Shown: piece after piece, positions 38,639-47,464 of the stretch
Numbering within the stretch: position 1 is the first letter of the stretch
Layout of the letters: each line of letters opens with the position of its first letter
NCBI RefSeq assembly: GCF_013394795.1
Contig: NZ_JABXYU010000001.1
Coordinates: 992,001-1,056,000, forward strand
DNA: 64,000 nucleotides
From: Leptotrichia sp. oral taxon 223
Lineage (GTDB): Bacteria; Fusobacteriota; Fusobacteriia; Fusobacteriales; Leptotrichiaceae
Direction: 5' to 3'
The notes under the pieces: generated by a model
The model's input: the letters and a program-made list of their open reading frames with translations, nothing else
Told to the model about the DNA's origin: nothing
The model's database searches: none
Program-made: the position numbers and the translations under genes

Positions 38639-39457
38639 TTAAAATTCAAAAAACTCCTCAATCGTAGTTTTCAGCCCATGCTCCACATTCGATGTCGAAA
38701 CAAATTTAGCTATTTCCTTAATTTCAGGAATTGCATTTTCCACAGCCACAGGCATTCCCACGTACTCCAGCAACGGCTTATCGTTGGCACTATCACCAAC
38801 CGCAATCATTTCCTCAGGTTTTATATTTTCAATTTCTCCCAATTTTTTTAATGTTTTCCCTTTATCCACATTTTTGTTAGCAATTTCTAGGAAGATTGGT
38901 TTTGAAATGGCGATAAAATAATCGTTCCCATGAACTTTATTCATATGTTCTTCTGCCATTAATACTTCTTCTGGTGTTCCAATAATCATACATTTTGTAG
39001 TTTTGTCTATTCCTTTTTTTTCTAAATCTTCAAGTGAATCAAATTTTTGGAATTTCATTTTACATTGATTTGTTTCGTACATTACCCCATCTGTCGCTTC
39101 TGTCCCATAAATCGTATCCCCAACGTACAAAATCATCGGAACATTTATTTCTTTTGAAACTTTATAAACATTTTCAATATCCTTTTTCCCCAGTCCCTCG
39201 TGAAAAATTACTTCATTTGTCTTCATATCAATTAATTCTCCACCGTTAAATGCCAAAACATAACCTTCATACTTATCCATTTGAAGCTCTTTTGCATATT
39301 CAAACATCGCATAACTAGGTCTACCGCTCGCAAGCACAAACTTAACTCCTTTTTCCTTCTGAACTTTAATAATCGCCTCAACATTTTCCTTTGTTATCCC
39401 ATGCTCCTCATCAAGCAATGTCCCATCCATATCAGTCGCAATCAATTTATAATTCAT
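38639..39457 (-). CDS. Cof-type HAD phosphatase
   Basis: 272 residues. HAD motif I IATDMDGTLLDEEHGI at residues 5-20, motif II VLASGRPSY near 43, the conserved lysine in NKNVDKGKTLKKL and motif IV AVGDSANDKPLLEYVGMPVA near 221. This is the Cof-type IIB subfamily, whose members dephosphorylate sugar phosphates, FMN or other small metabolites. Cytoplasmic. It lies 22 nt after the threonine aldolase gene on the same strand, so they form an operon. Confidence 0.9.
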   Translation of the reverse strand: MNYKLIATDMDGTLLDEEHGITKENVEAIIKVQKEKGVKFVLASGRPSYAMFEYAKELQMDKYEGYVLAFNGGELIDMKTNEVIFHEGLGKKDIENVYKVSKEINVPMILYVGDTIYGTEATDGVMYETNQCKMKFQKFDSLEDLEKKGIDKTTKCMIIGTPEEVLMAEEHMNKVHGNDYFIAISKPIFLEIANKNVDKGKTLKKLGEIENIKPEEMIAVGDSANDKPLLEYVGMPVAVENAIPEIKEIAKFVSTSNVEHGLKTTIEEFFEF

Positions 39458-39479
39458 AAAATCCTCTCGCTTTCTCTAT

Positions 39480-40505
39480 TTATAATAATTTTACTAATTC
39501 ATTCAAATCTTTTTTCGTAGTTGCCCAGCTTGTTGCTAGCCTTATCACTGTATAGTTTTCATCATATTTTTCCCAGAATGAAAAACTTACGTTTTTTGCC
39601 AGTTCTTCCATTTTTGTATTTTTAATTATGATAAACTGTTGATTTGTAGGTGATTCTAGATAAAATCTGTAATTTTTTTTGTGCAGAATATTTTTTAATT
39701 TTTCAGCTAAATCTATTGCATGTTTTCCAATCCTTTTGTACAAGTCATCTGAAAATAATGTGTCAAACTGTACTCCAAGCAGCCTTCCCTTTGCGAGCAA
39801 TGCCCCATGTTGTTTTATTCTTGTTACAAAATTCTTTGGTGTATTATTTTTTGTAAAAACAACCGCTTCCCCAAGCAATGCTCCAGCTTTTGTCCCTCCA
39901 AAATAAAAAACATCACAAAGCCGTGCAACATCTGGAAGTGTAACATCCGTATCCTTTGCCATAAGCCCGTATGCCAACCTTGCTCCATCTAAAAATAACG
40001 GAATCTTATATTTTTTACAAATTTCTGAAATTTCTGTTAATTCGTTTTTGGTATACAAAGTTCCATATTCTGTTGGATGTGAAATATAAACCATTCCAGG
40101 AAAAACCATATGTTCGTGATTTTCATCTGTATAAAATGTCTGTAAATATCCCTTTAATTCATTAACATTGATTTTTCCATTATGATGTGGCAAAGTCAAA
40201 ACTTTATGCCCAGTTAATTCAATTGCTCCGGCTTCATGCACGCTAATATGCCCTGTTTCAGCCGCAATTACCCCTTCATAAGACTGCAGTATCGAATTTA
40301 TCACAACTGCATTAGTTTGTGTTCCACCAACTAAAAAATAAACATCTGCATTTTCCACTTCACAAGCTCTCCTAATTTTTACTTTTGCACTTTCACAATA
40401 TTTATCAGCCCCATATCCAGACAAATTCTCAAAATTAGTCTTAACAATCGCATCCAAAATCTCCTGACAAGCCCCTTGCGTATAATCATTTGCAAAATAC
40501 AGCAT
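39480..40505 (-). CDS. ltaE: low-specificity threonine aldolase
   Basis: 341 residues from the ATG at 40505, which has CAGGAAGGGGAAATTT upstream; a longer reading to 40574 precedes that site. The fold-type I PLP enzyme motifs are FANDYTQGACQEIL at the start, AETGHISVHEAGAIELTGHK near 88, LDGARLAYGLM near 172 and the cofactor lysine in YFGGTKAGALLGEA near 205. It cleaves threonine or allo-threonine to glycine and acetaldehyde. It is the first gene of the pair with the Cof phosphatase. Confidence 0.9.
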   Translation of the reverse strand: MLYFANDYTQGACQEILDAIVKTNFENLSGYGADKYCESAKVKIRRACEVENADVYFLVGGTQTNAVVINSILQSYEGVIAAETGHISVHEAGAIELTGHKVLTLPHHNGKINVNELKGYLQTFYTDENHEHMVFPGMVYISHPTEYGTLYTKNELTEISEICKKYKIPLFLDGARLAYGLMAKDTDVTLPDVARLCDVFYFGGTKAGALLGEAVVFTKNNTPKNFVTRIKQHGALLAKGRLLGVQFDTLFSDDLYKRIGKHAIDLAEKLKNILHKKNYRFYLESPTNQQFIIIKNTKMEELAKNVSFSFWEKYDENYTVIRLATSWATTKKDLNELVKLL

Positions 40506-40723
40506 AAATTTCCCCTTCCTGCAAAACTGGCACTTTATATTGATATTATACAGGAAATAAGGGAAAAAGTCCATATAAACGGAAATAGAAAAAATGCAAT
40601 ATTAGTAATTCAGAAAGACTGGTTTTATGGAATGTATCCAACTGATGGGAATGGAGAAGATGCTACATGGAAAAAATACAAAAGTATTTCTAGATTGGAT
40701 ATTTCACCATGCTAATTAAATTT

Positions 40724-40811
40724 TATAGCAATTCTAGCCTAAAACGAGAGCAGAAGCCGATTCATTGCTTTTTACATATTTTTATTCCAATTTTTAAGTG
40801 AATTGCCTATA
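40724..40811 (+). repeat. dispersed TATAGC repeat, copy 2
   Basis: It starts TATAGCAATTCTAGCCTAAA and ends TTTTAAGTGAATTGCCTATA, with ends forming an imperfect inverted repeat. CATTGCTTTTTACATATTTT is shared with 53821-53911 and, on the other strand, 18664-18766. The rest of the 40506-41050 gap holds no convincing gene. Confidence 0.65.
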
Positions 40812-40948
40812 ATATCAGAAACTTTCAAAACATTTCTGTTTACTGATGAAATAAAACGGTTATAAATTTTAGGACTGGGAAAAATTTCAGTTCTCTTCTC
40901 TATTATTGTTTTTTCATAAATTTCTTTAATTTTACTAAATTTAATAAT

Positions 40949-40981
40949 AAAAAAACAAGAGATACAATCAAAATCCCTTGT
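40949..40981 (-). terminator. terminator of the Arg-rich protein gene
   Basis: The stem ACAAG.GAT / ATC.CTTGT is followed on the minus strand by TTTTTTTATT. Confidence 0.6.
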
Positions 40982-41050
40982 CTTTACTATATTTAACTTT
41001 TATAAAAGCTGAAAAATCGAATGAACTAAAGCTTTTTATTAAACAAAAAA

Positions 41051-41311
41051 TTATCTTCTTCTAGTGGCTCTTCTTCTTCCAGCAGCTATTCTTGCACGTC
41101 TTTGTCTGTGAGATGGTTCTCTTTTCACATATACGGTTTTTTTTCTTCTTGGAACTCTTATAAAGATGTATCTTCTTCTTATTATTCTTCTTGGCTCCCT
41201 TTTTACATATACGATTCTATTGTGTCTTCTAGTCACCGCAAAGGAAGTAATTGAGATTCCGAGTATTCCTAATACTAAAATCAATTTTTTCATAAAGTTT
41301 CTGACATTCAT
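41051..41311 (-). CDS. small exported arginine-rich protein
   Basis: 86 residues. A signal peptide (FMKKLILVLGILGISITSFA) is followed by an extremely basic mature part of about 60 residues. VYVKREPRRIIRRRYIFIRV and VYVKREPSHRQRRARIAAGR show a duplicated YVKREP unit. About 28 of the mature residues are Arg or Lys. The first ATG is chosen for AAGGAGATAATACA upstream. I know no family. It could bind nucleic acid, lipopolysaccharide or other anionic surface polymer outside the inner membrane, but this is only charge-based inference. It is a monocistronic gene with its own terminator. Confidence 0.65.
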   Translation of the reverse strand: MNVRNFMKKLILVLGILGISITSFAVTRRHNRIVYVKREPRRIIRRRYIFIRVPRRKKTVYVKREPSHRQRRARIAAGRRRATRRR

Positions 41312-41506
41312 TGTATTATCTCCTTCTTTTTAATTTAATACAGATTTGCTTGGAGGATTATTTTCCCAAAAAATCATATTAAGTAGATTATAGCATTGCT
41401 TTATTTTAAAATATTGTAAAATTTATTTGAAATTTATTTTTTTATAAAATTTTATTTTTTTAGTGCTTTTTTTAAAAATCAAGTTATAATTATAGTAATA
41501 ATACTT

Positions 41507-41560
41507 AAATCAAACTTAAAAGTTATGACTATTTTGCTTAAACCCTGAGTTTAATTAACT
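41507..41560. repeat. dispersed intergenic repeat (AAACTTAAAAGTTAT family), copy 2
   Basis: CAAACTTAAAAGTTATGACT then ATTTTGCTTAAACCCTGAG resembles 14546-14600 and 52588-52645. It lies upstream of the 5'-nucleotidase gene within the otherwise featureless 41312-41608 gap. Confidence 0.4.
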
Positions 41561-41608
41561 TTTATCCGATTGATTTTAGACAAATAAATTTTTTAAGGAG
41601 GAAATATT

Positions 41609-43402
41609 ATGAAAAAATTACTATTATTGGGACTGGCAGCCTCATTATTTTCTGTAGTAAGTTTGGAAGCAAAACCTGCTCGAAAAACAAATAAACAAGG
41701 CTCATCAAGCAGTTCATTCGAACTAAATGTCGCCCATATTAACGATCACCATTCACATCTGGAAGAGGAAACAATGCCTTTAAAACTGAATGGAAAGACT
41801 GTTACAGTGCATATTGGAGGATTGCCAAGAGTGGGACAGGAAATCAAAAATTTTAGACAGAATAACAAAAACACTCTGGTGCTTCATGCAGGAGATGCTG
41901 TAACAGGAACGCTATATTACACATTATTTGAAGGGAAAGCCGATGCTAAGCTTATGAATGCAATAAATTTTGACGTTTACACACTGGGAAACCATGAATT
42001 TGATGATGGAAACAAATTTTTGAAATCATTTCTGGATGCTTTAACTATACCTATAATTTCAGCAAATGTTGTGCCTGACAAGGGAAGCATTCTAGAAGGG
42101 AAATGGAAACCTTACATTATCAAAACTATTGGCGGTCAGAAAGTCGGAATTATCGGAATTGATGTTGTGAAAAAAACGAAAGAATCTTCCAGTCCTGGAG
42201 ATGATATAAAATTTACAGATGAAGTCGAAACAGCCAGAAAATATACAAAAGAATTACAGGATCAGGGAATAAACAAAATAATACTGCTATCTCATGCAGG
42301 ATATGAAAAAAATGTTGAAATTGGAGAAAAAGTCGACGGAATTGATTTAATTATATCTGGAGATACACATTATTTGTTAGGAAAAGAATTTAAGCAATTT
42401 GGACTAGTTCCAGAAAAAGAGGATTATCCTAGAAAAGTAAACTCACCTAACGGAAATCCCGTTTACATTGCGGAAGCATGGAATTATTCATATTTATTAG
42501 GGCAAATGAAAGTAAAATTTGACAAGAATGGAGTAATTACAGAATTAATTCCCACACCAAAAGTTCTAATTGGAGATGACTTTTTTGAAGTGAAAAATGC
42601 TGAAGGAAAATCAGTTCAACTAAATGCAAAAGAAAAAAATGAAATTTTAAATTCAATAAAAAATAATAAAAACATAGTTGCCATCAAAAATGATCCAACT
42701 TTATCAAAACTTCTTGAAAGATACCAAAAAGAAAAAACAGAATTAGGAAAACGGACAGTTGGTAAAATTACAGAAGAAATTCCAGGAGGATCAGACAACA
42801 GGGTTCCAGGTCCTCATAACAAAGACGGCTCTTTTGCAACAACGCTTGTAGCCGAATCAGTTTTACATAAATTAAGAAATACAGGAACAGGAAATATTGA
42901 CTTTGTAATAGGAAATGCAGGAAATGTAAGAATTACGCTAAATCCTGGAAATTTCACTTATGATCAAGCCTACTCGCTATTGCCATTTACATCAAACACA
43001 GTATTCATAACAGATATTACAGGAGCCGAAGTGAAACAGACATTGGAAGATGCAATTGACTACGTACTAAATGGAGGTTCAAGCGGAGCATTCCCTTACG
43101 GTGCAGGAATCAGATATGAAGCCACAAAAGAAGGAAAACTTGGAACAAGAGTCAAAAAAATAGAAGTATTTGACTTTAAAGCAAACAAATGGGTACCAAT
43201 CGATGCTAAAAAAACCTACATGCTAGCTGTAAACTCCTACATCGCCAAAGGAAAAGACGGTTACACAACATTAGGAAAAATCACAGCTCAAAAACGTGGA
43301 ACAGACACTCATTTAAGTGATACAAAAATATTTATTGATTATTTGAAAGAGAAAAAAGAAATAGGAAAACCAAAATCCACAAACGTAATCTTCAAATATT
43401 AA
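41609..43402 (+). CDS. periplasmic 5'-nucleotidase (UshA/YfkN-type)
   Basis: 597 residues. The signal peptide MKKLLLLGLAASLFSVVSLE is followed by a calcineurin-like metallophosphatase domain: VAHINDHHSHL, LHAGDAVTGTLY, TLGNHEFDDG, LSHAGYEKN and ISGDTHYLLG. A 5'-nucleotidase C-terminal domain follows, with VIGNAGNVRITLNPG and NTVFITDITGAEVKQTLEDA. It hydrolyses extracellular nucleotides so nucleosides can be taken up. AAGGAGGAAATATT precedes the ATG. Together with the second enzyme at 44340 and the AphA-like phosphatase it suggests active nucleotide and phosphate scavenging. Confidence 0.92.
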   Translation: MKKLLLLGLAASLFSVVSLEAKPARKTNKQGSSSSSFELNVAHINDHHSHLEEETMPLKLNGKTVTVHIGGLPRVGQEIKNFRQNNKNTLVLHAGDAVTGTLYYTLFEGKADAKLMNAINFDVYTLGNHEFDDGNKFLKSFLDALTIPIISANVVPDKGSILEGKWKPYIIKTIGGQKVGIIGIDVVKKTKESSSPGDDIKFTDEVETARKYTKELQDQGINKIILLSHAGYEKNVEIGEKVDGIDLIISGDTHYLLGKEFKQFGLVPEKEDYPRKVNSPNGNPVYIAEAWNYSYLLGQMKVKFDKNGVITELIPTPKVLIGDDFFEVKNAEGKSVQLNAKEKNEILNSIKNNKNIVAIKNDPTLSKLLERYQKEKTELGKRTVGKITEEIPGGSDNRVPGPHNKDGSFATTLVAESVLHKLRNTGTGNIDFVIGNAGNVRITLNPGNFTYDQAYSLLPFTSNTVFITDITGAEVKQTLEDAIDYVLNGGSSGAFPYGAGIRYEATKEGKLGTRVKKIEVFDFKANKWVPIDAKKTYMLAVNSYIAKGKDGYTTLGKITAQKRGTDTHLSDTKIFIDYLKEKKEIGKPKSTNVIFKY

Positions 43403-43497
43403 TTTTTTAAAAAATTTGAAAATAAATGATACTTTTATTACAGATTTTTTTTGATTAATAAATATTTTTTATTTTATTTAATATTAGTTTTTTTAAT

Positions 43498-43690
43498 GCA
43501 GAGGTATCAAACGCCATACCTCTGCACTCCCGCTTTACGCAAAACTTTCTTATAAAGAAGAAATAAAACTCGATTTTGAACCAAGATTATTTTAACTGAA
43601 ATAACTGTGTATAATTTAAAACATATTTCAAAATCTCAAACAGTTATTTTTTCTTTAACGAAATTTTGCTTGATTCATGTTTTAGTAAAA
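43498..43690 (+). repeat. structured dispersed repeat with conserved-loop hairpin
   Basis: Hairpin GCAGAGGTAT-CAAACGCC-ATACCTCTGC (43498-43525) is followed by CCCGCTTTACGCAAAACTTT and CTTATAAAGAAGAAATAAAA, nearly the same as after the 37085 hairpin. The far end CAGTTATTTTTTCTTTAACG then AAATTTTGCTT is the inverse of that stretch, making a long imperfect second hairpin. It fills the 43403-43823 gap. Confidence 0.65.
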
Positions 43691-43823
43691 CTATCTTGTT
43701 GTAAATAAACTAAAAACATAAAAATTATAAAAAAAATTCATTAATAACAGTATATTGTGTAAAATAAAAACATTAATTTTAAGTATTTATACCAAAGAAT
43801 TTAGAAAAGAAGGAGGTAGTTTT

Positions 43824-44222
43824 ATGAATAAAAAAAATAATAACAGTGATGATATGACTCTTAAAGAAGTACAATATTTAATAAAAAGAATAGAAAAAGG
43901 AACTCTGGATGAAACAAAAGACGATAAGAGTCCTCAGCAGAAAAGAGAAAATGGACAAAGGCTTGTTTTAAAACTTATTGAGGAATTTGGAGAACTTGCT
44001 GAAAATATTAGAAAAAATGTCAGATACGATGGAAAAAATATAAAGGGGACAATTGAAGAGGAAGTATTTGACGTTTTTTATTATATTATTGCGATTGCAA
44101 ATGATTATGAAATTGACTTGGAAAAAATTTTTTATATAAAAGACGAATTGAATGAAATAAAATATGATAGGGAATTTTCGATTTATGAAGCTAGGGACAA
44201 ATGGAAAAGTATGAAAAAATAA
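43824..44222 (+). CDS. MazG-like nucleotide pyrophosphohydrolase
   Basis: 132 residues from the ATG at 43824, with AAGGAGGTAGTTTT upstream; an earlier in-frame ATG at 43755 lacks a site. The MazG metal-binding pattern is visible: LKLIEEFGELAENIRKNVRY near 55 (ExxE) and IEEEVFDVFYYIIAIAND near 82 (ExxD). Single-domain MazG-like enzymes hydrolyse (d)NTPs or related nucleotides to monophosphates, a house-cleaning role. It lies between the two 5'-nucleotidase-type genes. Confidence 0.85.
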   Translation: MNKKNNNSDDMTLKEVQYLIKRIEKGTLDETKDDKSPQQKRENGQRLVLKLIEEFGELAENIRKNVRYDGKNIKGTIEEEVFDVFYYIIAIANDYEIDLEKIFYIKDELNEIKYDREFSIYEARDKWKSMKK

Positions 44223-44339
44223 TTTTATGAAACAGGAATATCTGTTTAAATAAACATTTTATCTATTTTTTTTGAAAAAATTTGAATATGGTAAAAAAAT
44301 TTTAAATATGGAAAATTAAAAAAGAAAAGGAAATATAAA

Positions 44340-45995
44340 ATGACAGCAAAAAATACGAATACTTCTTTTAAAAAAAAGGAAGTAAGTATAAAAATATTGG
44401 GAACAAGCGATGTTCATGGAAGGGTACTTGCATGGAACTATGCGGCTGATGAAGAGGATAAGTCAGGTTCTTATGCACAGATTTCGACATTGGTGAAAAA
44501 AATCAGGAAAAAAAATAAAAATGTGATCTTGGTTGAAGTCGGGGATGCGATTCAGGACAACTGGATAGAAAAATTTGCAATGGTACCAAAACATCCTATT
44601 CCAGAAATATTAAATTACATGGGCTATGATATTTTTGTTCCAGGAAATCATGAGTTTAACTTTGGAATGCCGACTTTATCGAATATCTTGCGGGATATGA
44701 AATTCAAGAAATTAACCGCCAATTTGTATTACCGCAAAAATGCTGAAAATGATACTAATTTTTCAAAAGATAAAAGCAGATATCTGGATGCAGCTGCAAT
44801 TATTGAAAAAGATGGCGTAAAAATAGGGATTATCGGGCTATCTACCCCAATGTCAGCACAGTTTGAAGAAGATACTGGCTATCTGAACGATTTTTATTTT
44901 GTATCACCTGTAAAAGAAACTCAAAGACAAATAAAAAAACTGAAAGAAGAAGGTGCAAATGCCATTGTTGTCGTGGCTCATATGGGAATTGAAAATGAGA
45001 ATGGTATTCCTGAAACTGGAGTTAAGGACTTGGCAAATGCTGTGCCTGAAATTGATGTGATTGTCGCAGGACATATGCACCAGAACATACCAAAGGAAAT
45101 AATTAACGGAGTTCTTATTACAGAGCCTCACAGATATGGAACTGTTATTTCAGAAGTAGACTTAAAATTTGAAGTTATTGGCGAAAACATAAAATTGATA
45201 AGCAAGGATTCTACGACTATTCCCGTTAAAAATGAAAAATCTGACAAAAAAATTGAAGAAATTTATAAACCGTTCCATCATAGGCTTTGTGTAATTGCAG
45301 ATGAAAAAATTGGTGAAACGTTAAATGATATGGTTCCAGAGGAAAAACATCACGGCGTATCGGCTGCATTTGGAAAAGACACAGGAATGTCCTCGTTCAT
45401 AACGGATGTAGAGCTTTATTACAGCGGTGCCGACGTTGTTTCATTTGCATATAATTATGAAACTGTAAAACTGGATAAAGGGGAAATCAAGAGAAAAGAC
45501 ATAGTTTATAACTACCGTTACACAGGCGGAGATGTTACAATTTACGAAATGACTGGAAGACAGCTAAAAGACTATATGGAATGGGCTGCCGACTATTTTG
45601 ACACAATTCAGCCTGGAGATACTGAATACCGTTATAATCCAGAACGTTCCAACGCAAAATATGTAACATTTGATATTTTTGGCGGAGTGAAATACAAAAT
45701 TGATCTAAGAAACGAAAAAGGCAATAAAATTACCAATCTGATGCTAGTCAACGGAACTAAAATAACGCCTGAAATGAAACTAAAAGTTGGAATGAACGCT
45801 TACAGATTTGAACAGCTGGCTAGAAAAGGCGGTATTTTTGATGGGCAAAAAATTCCAGCACTGTGGGCATCTAAAGAAGCAATTGGAAATATAAAGGGAA
45901 CTATCCAGAATATGATGATTGATTATATCCGAAATGTAAAAAATGGCGTAATTGAAGGAAAGAGCCATAATAACTGGGAAATAATCGGATTATAA
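44340..45995 (+). CDS. 2',3'-cyclic nucleotide phosphodiesterase/5'-nucleotidase-family enzyme without signal peptide
   Basis: 551 residues. Metallophosphatase motifs are ILGTSDVHGRVLAW, VEVGDAIQDN, FVPGNHEFNFG, VVAHMGIE and VAGHMHQN, followed by a 5'-nucleotidase C-terminal domain (MSSFITDVELYYSGADVVSF, then GDVTIYEMTGRQLKDYMEWA). It is closest to CpdB/YfkN-type bifunctional enzymes. Unlike the paralogous enzyme at 41609, it begins MTAKNTNTSFKKKEVSIKI with no hydrophobic signal peptide, so it seems cytoplasmic. AAAAGGAAATATAAA precedes the ATG. Confidence 0.88.
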   Translation: MTAKNTNTSFKKKEVSIKILGTSDVHGRVLAWNYAADEEDKSGSYAQISTLVKKIRKKNKNVILVEVGDAIQDNWIEKFAMVPKHPIPEILNYMGYDIFVPGNHEFNFGMPTLSNILRDMKFKKLTANLYYRKNAENDTNFSKDKSRYLDAAAIIEKDGVKIGIIGLSTPMSAQFEEDTGYLNDFYFVSPVKETQRQIKKLKEEGANAIVVVAHMGIENENGIPETGVKDLANAVPEIDVIVAGHMHQNIPKEIINGVLITEPHRYGTVISEVDLKFEVIGENIKLISKDSTTIPVKNEKSDKKIEEIYKPFHHRLCVIADEKIGETLNDMVPEEKHHGVSAAFGKDTGMSSFITDVELYYSGADVVSFAYNYETVKLDKGEIKRKDIVYNYRYTGGDVTIYEMTGRQLKDYMEWAADYFDTIQPGDTEYRYNPERSNAKYVTFDIFGGVKYKIDLRNEKGNKITNLMLVNGTKITPEMKLKVGMNAYRFEQLARKGGIFDGQKIPALWASKEAIGNIKGTIQNMMIDYIRNVKNGVIEGKSHNNWEIIGL

Positions 45996-46058
45996 TTTTA
46001 AATCAATGTAAAGAAATTAAAATTTTAAAATTAAAAATACAAAAATGGAGAATAGCTT

Positions 46059-46937
46059 ATGAAAAAATTAATAATAATATTTTTACTATTGAGCAGTCTG
46101 AGCTTTGCTTACACAAGAAAAGATCAAATTCAGGAAAATCTCTCAAAAATTGGGATAAAGCAGTCAATAATTGATGAAACGCAAAAAATTGATTATGAAA
46201 TAAGAGATATTGTGGCTTTTGAAAATGATGAAACTGTAATTGGCAAAAAATTGAATAAACTTCTTGCCATCTTGAAAAAAGATGAGCGGAATTACATTGT
46301 ATCAGAAGATATTATCACAATTTATGAGTCTAAAATCGGAAAAGACTATGAAAAATACTTGGATTTATTCACAAAATACACTCCTTACGAGTATGAAAAA
46401 TTATTTGCAAAAATGGTGTATTATCGTGGAACTGGGCAAAAAGACAAAAGCGACAGCTATTACAAAGAAATAGAAAAAAAATATAACAATACTCCTGCTA
46501 TGGAAATTGTAAAAATATTTAACATTGCAAACGAAAATAATAGGCAGATTCAAATAAAGAAAGTTTTAAATTTATTAAAAAGTGAAGATGTAAAAAGACA
46601 GATTGGAATGACAGATGAAGAAGTTCATTCAATGAATTTGACTTACACATTAGCAGAAGTGAGAAAATACTATAACGACGGCAAAATCGAAAAAGCAGTT
46701 TCAGAATACATAAACAACGTCGTAAATGCCAATGCATCAAATGAAGTCCGTGAATATAACCGCCGGAAAGAAACATTGCTGCTATTAAACGCTTTGATGG
46801 TTAATGAAGAAATTACAAATAAAAAGTTACGTGAACAAAATAAGCAAAAGTTGGAAAGCACTTATATTTCTAAGGAAATAAAGAAAGCAACTGCAAAGGA
46901 TGCAGATTATTTAAATAAATATTTGAATGAGATGTAG
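46059..46937 (+). CDS. exported protein, paralogue of the 23775 gene
   Basis: 292 residues. Signal peptide MKKLIIIFLLLSSLSFA, then charged helical sequence. It aligns end to end with the 23775 protein: GIKQSIIDETQKIDYEI near 32, RNYIVSEDI near 77, MTDEEVHSMNLTYTLAEVRK near 187 and VVNANASNEVREYNRR near 222. Function unknown; the two paralogues define a family of about 290 residues. It starts a row of three exported-protein genes with gaps of 15 nt each, probably an operon. Confidence 0.7.
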   Translation: MKKLIIIFLLLSSLSFAYTRKDQIQENLSKIGIKQSIIDETQKIDYEIRDIVAFENDETVIGKKLNKLLAILKKDERNYIVSEDIITIYESKIGKDYEKYLDLFTKYTPYEYEKLFAKMVYYRGTGQKDKSDSYYKEIEKKYNNTPAMEIVKIFNIANENNRQIQIKKVLNLLKSEDVKRQIGMTDEEVHSMNLTYTLAEVRKYYNDGKIEKAVSEYINNVVNANASNEVREYNRRKETLLLLNALMVNEEITNKKLREQNKQKLESTYISKEIKKATAKDADYLNKYLNEM

Positions 46938-46952
46938 TTAGGAAAATTGAAT

Positions 46953-47450
46953 ATGAAAAAAAGATTTTTATTTATATGCTTAATCTTGATGTTTATTTCC
47001 TGTGGGAAATCTGACAGAAAAAAATACAGTAAAAAAGATTTTAAAAATATAGATTTTAATAAAAATTATGATTTTAAGCATAAGGAATCTTTTATGGGGG
47101 AAGCAAGTTCAGTATATTATGAATGGAATCTTGAATGCGTAGAATTAAATTGCAGTATTTCCTATTTAAATAAAGAAAAAAACTATTCAAACAAAGTTGC
47201 TTTAGTTTTAAAAGATTACAAACAAAAAAATAATATAATTAAGAAAATAATAAATGGGATGAAAAATCCAAATGAAAATGTAGTAATTAATGACTATTAT
47301 CCAAAAAGCAAGATTATAATTTATGACAAAAATAAATATTATTCTTTTGATTCAAATGTTGAAAATAAGGACTTTTATAAAATATTGGATAATTTGTTTG
47401 GAGAAAATCATGAGAAATTATTGAAAGAATTAGAAAAAGCAAAAAAATAA
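46953..47450 (+). CDS. lipoprotein of unknown function
   Basis: 165 residues from the ATG at 46953, with AGGAAAA about 6 nt upstream. The signal ends in the lipobox MFISC (cysteine near residue 17), so the protein is probably membrane-anchored on the periplasmic side. The mature part is rich in Lys, Asn and Tyr. I see no known domain. It is the middle gene of the three-gene exported set. Confidence 0.65.
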   Translation: MKKRFLFICLILMFISCGKSDRKKYSKKDFKNIDFNKNYDFKHKESFMGEASSVYYEWNLECVELNCSISYLNKEKNYSNKVALVLKDYKQKNNIIKKIINGMKNPNENVVINDYYPKSKIIIYDKNKYYSFDSNVENKDFYKILDNLFGENHEKLLKELEKAKK

Positions 47451-47464
47451 GAAAGTGAGTTTTT

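Noticed and set aside
40476-40715. Plus-strand frame of 79 codons overlapping the start of the threonine aldolase gene
   Set aside because: No convincing ribosome site, it overlaps the coding start and ribosome site of a sure gene, and no domain is recognised. The second half (WFYGMYPTDGNGEDATWKKY) could be a decayed gene but I cannot support it.
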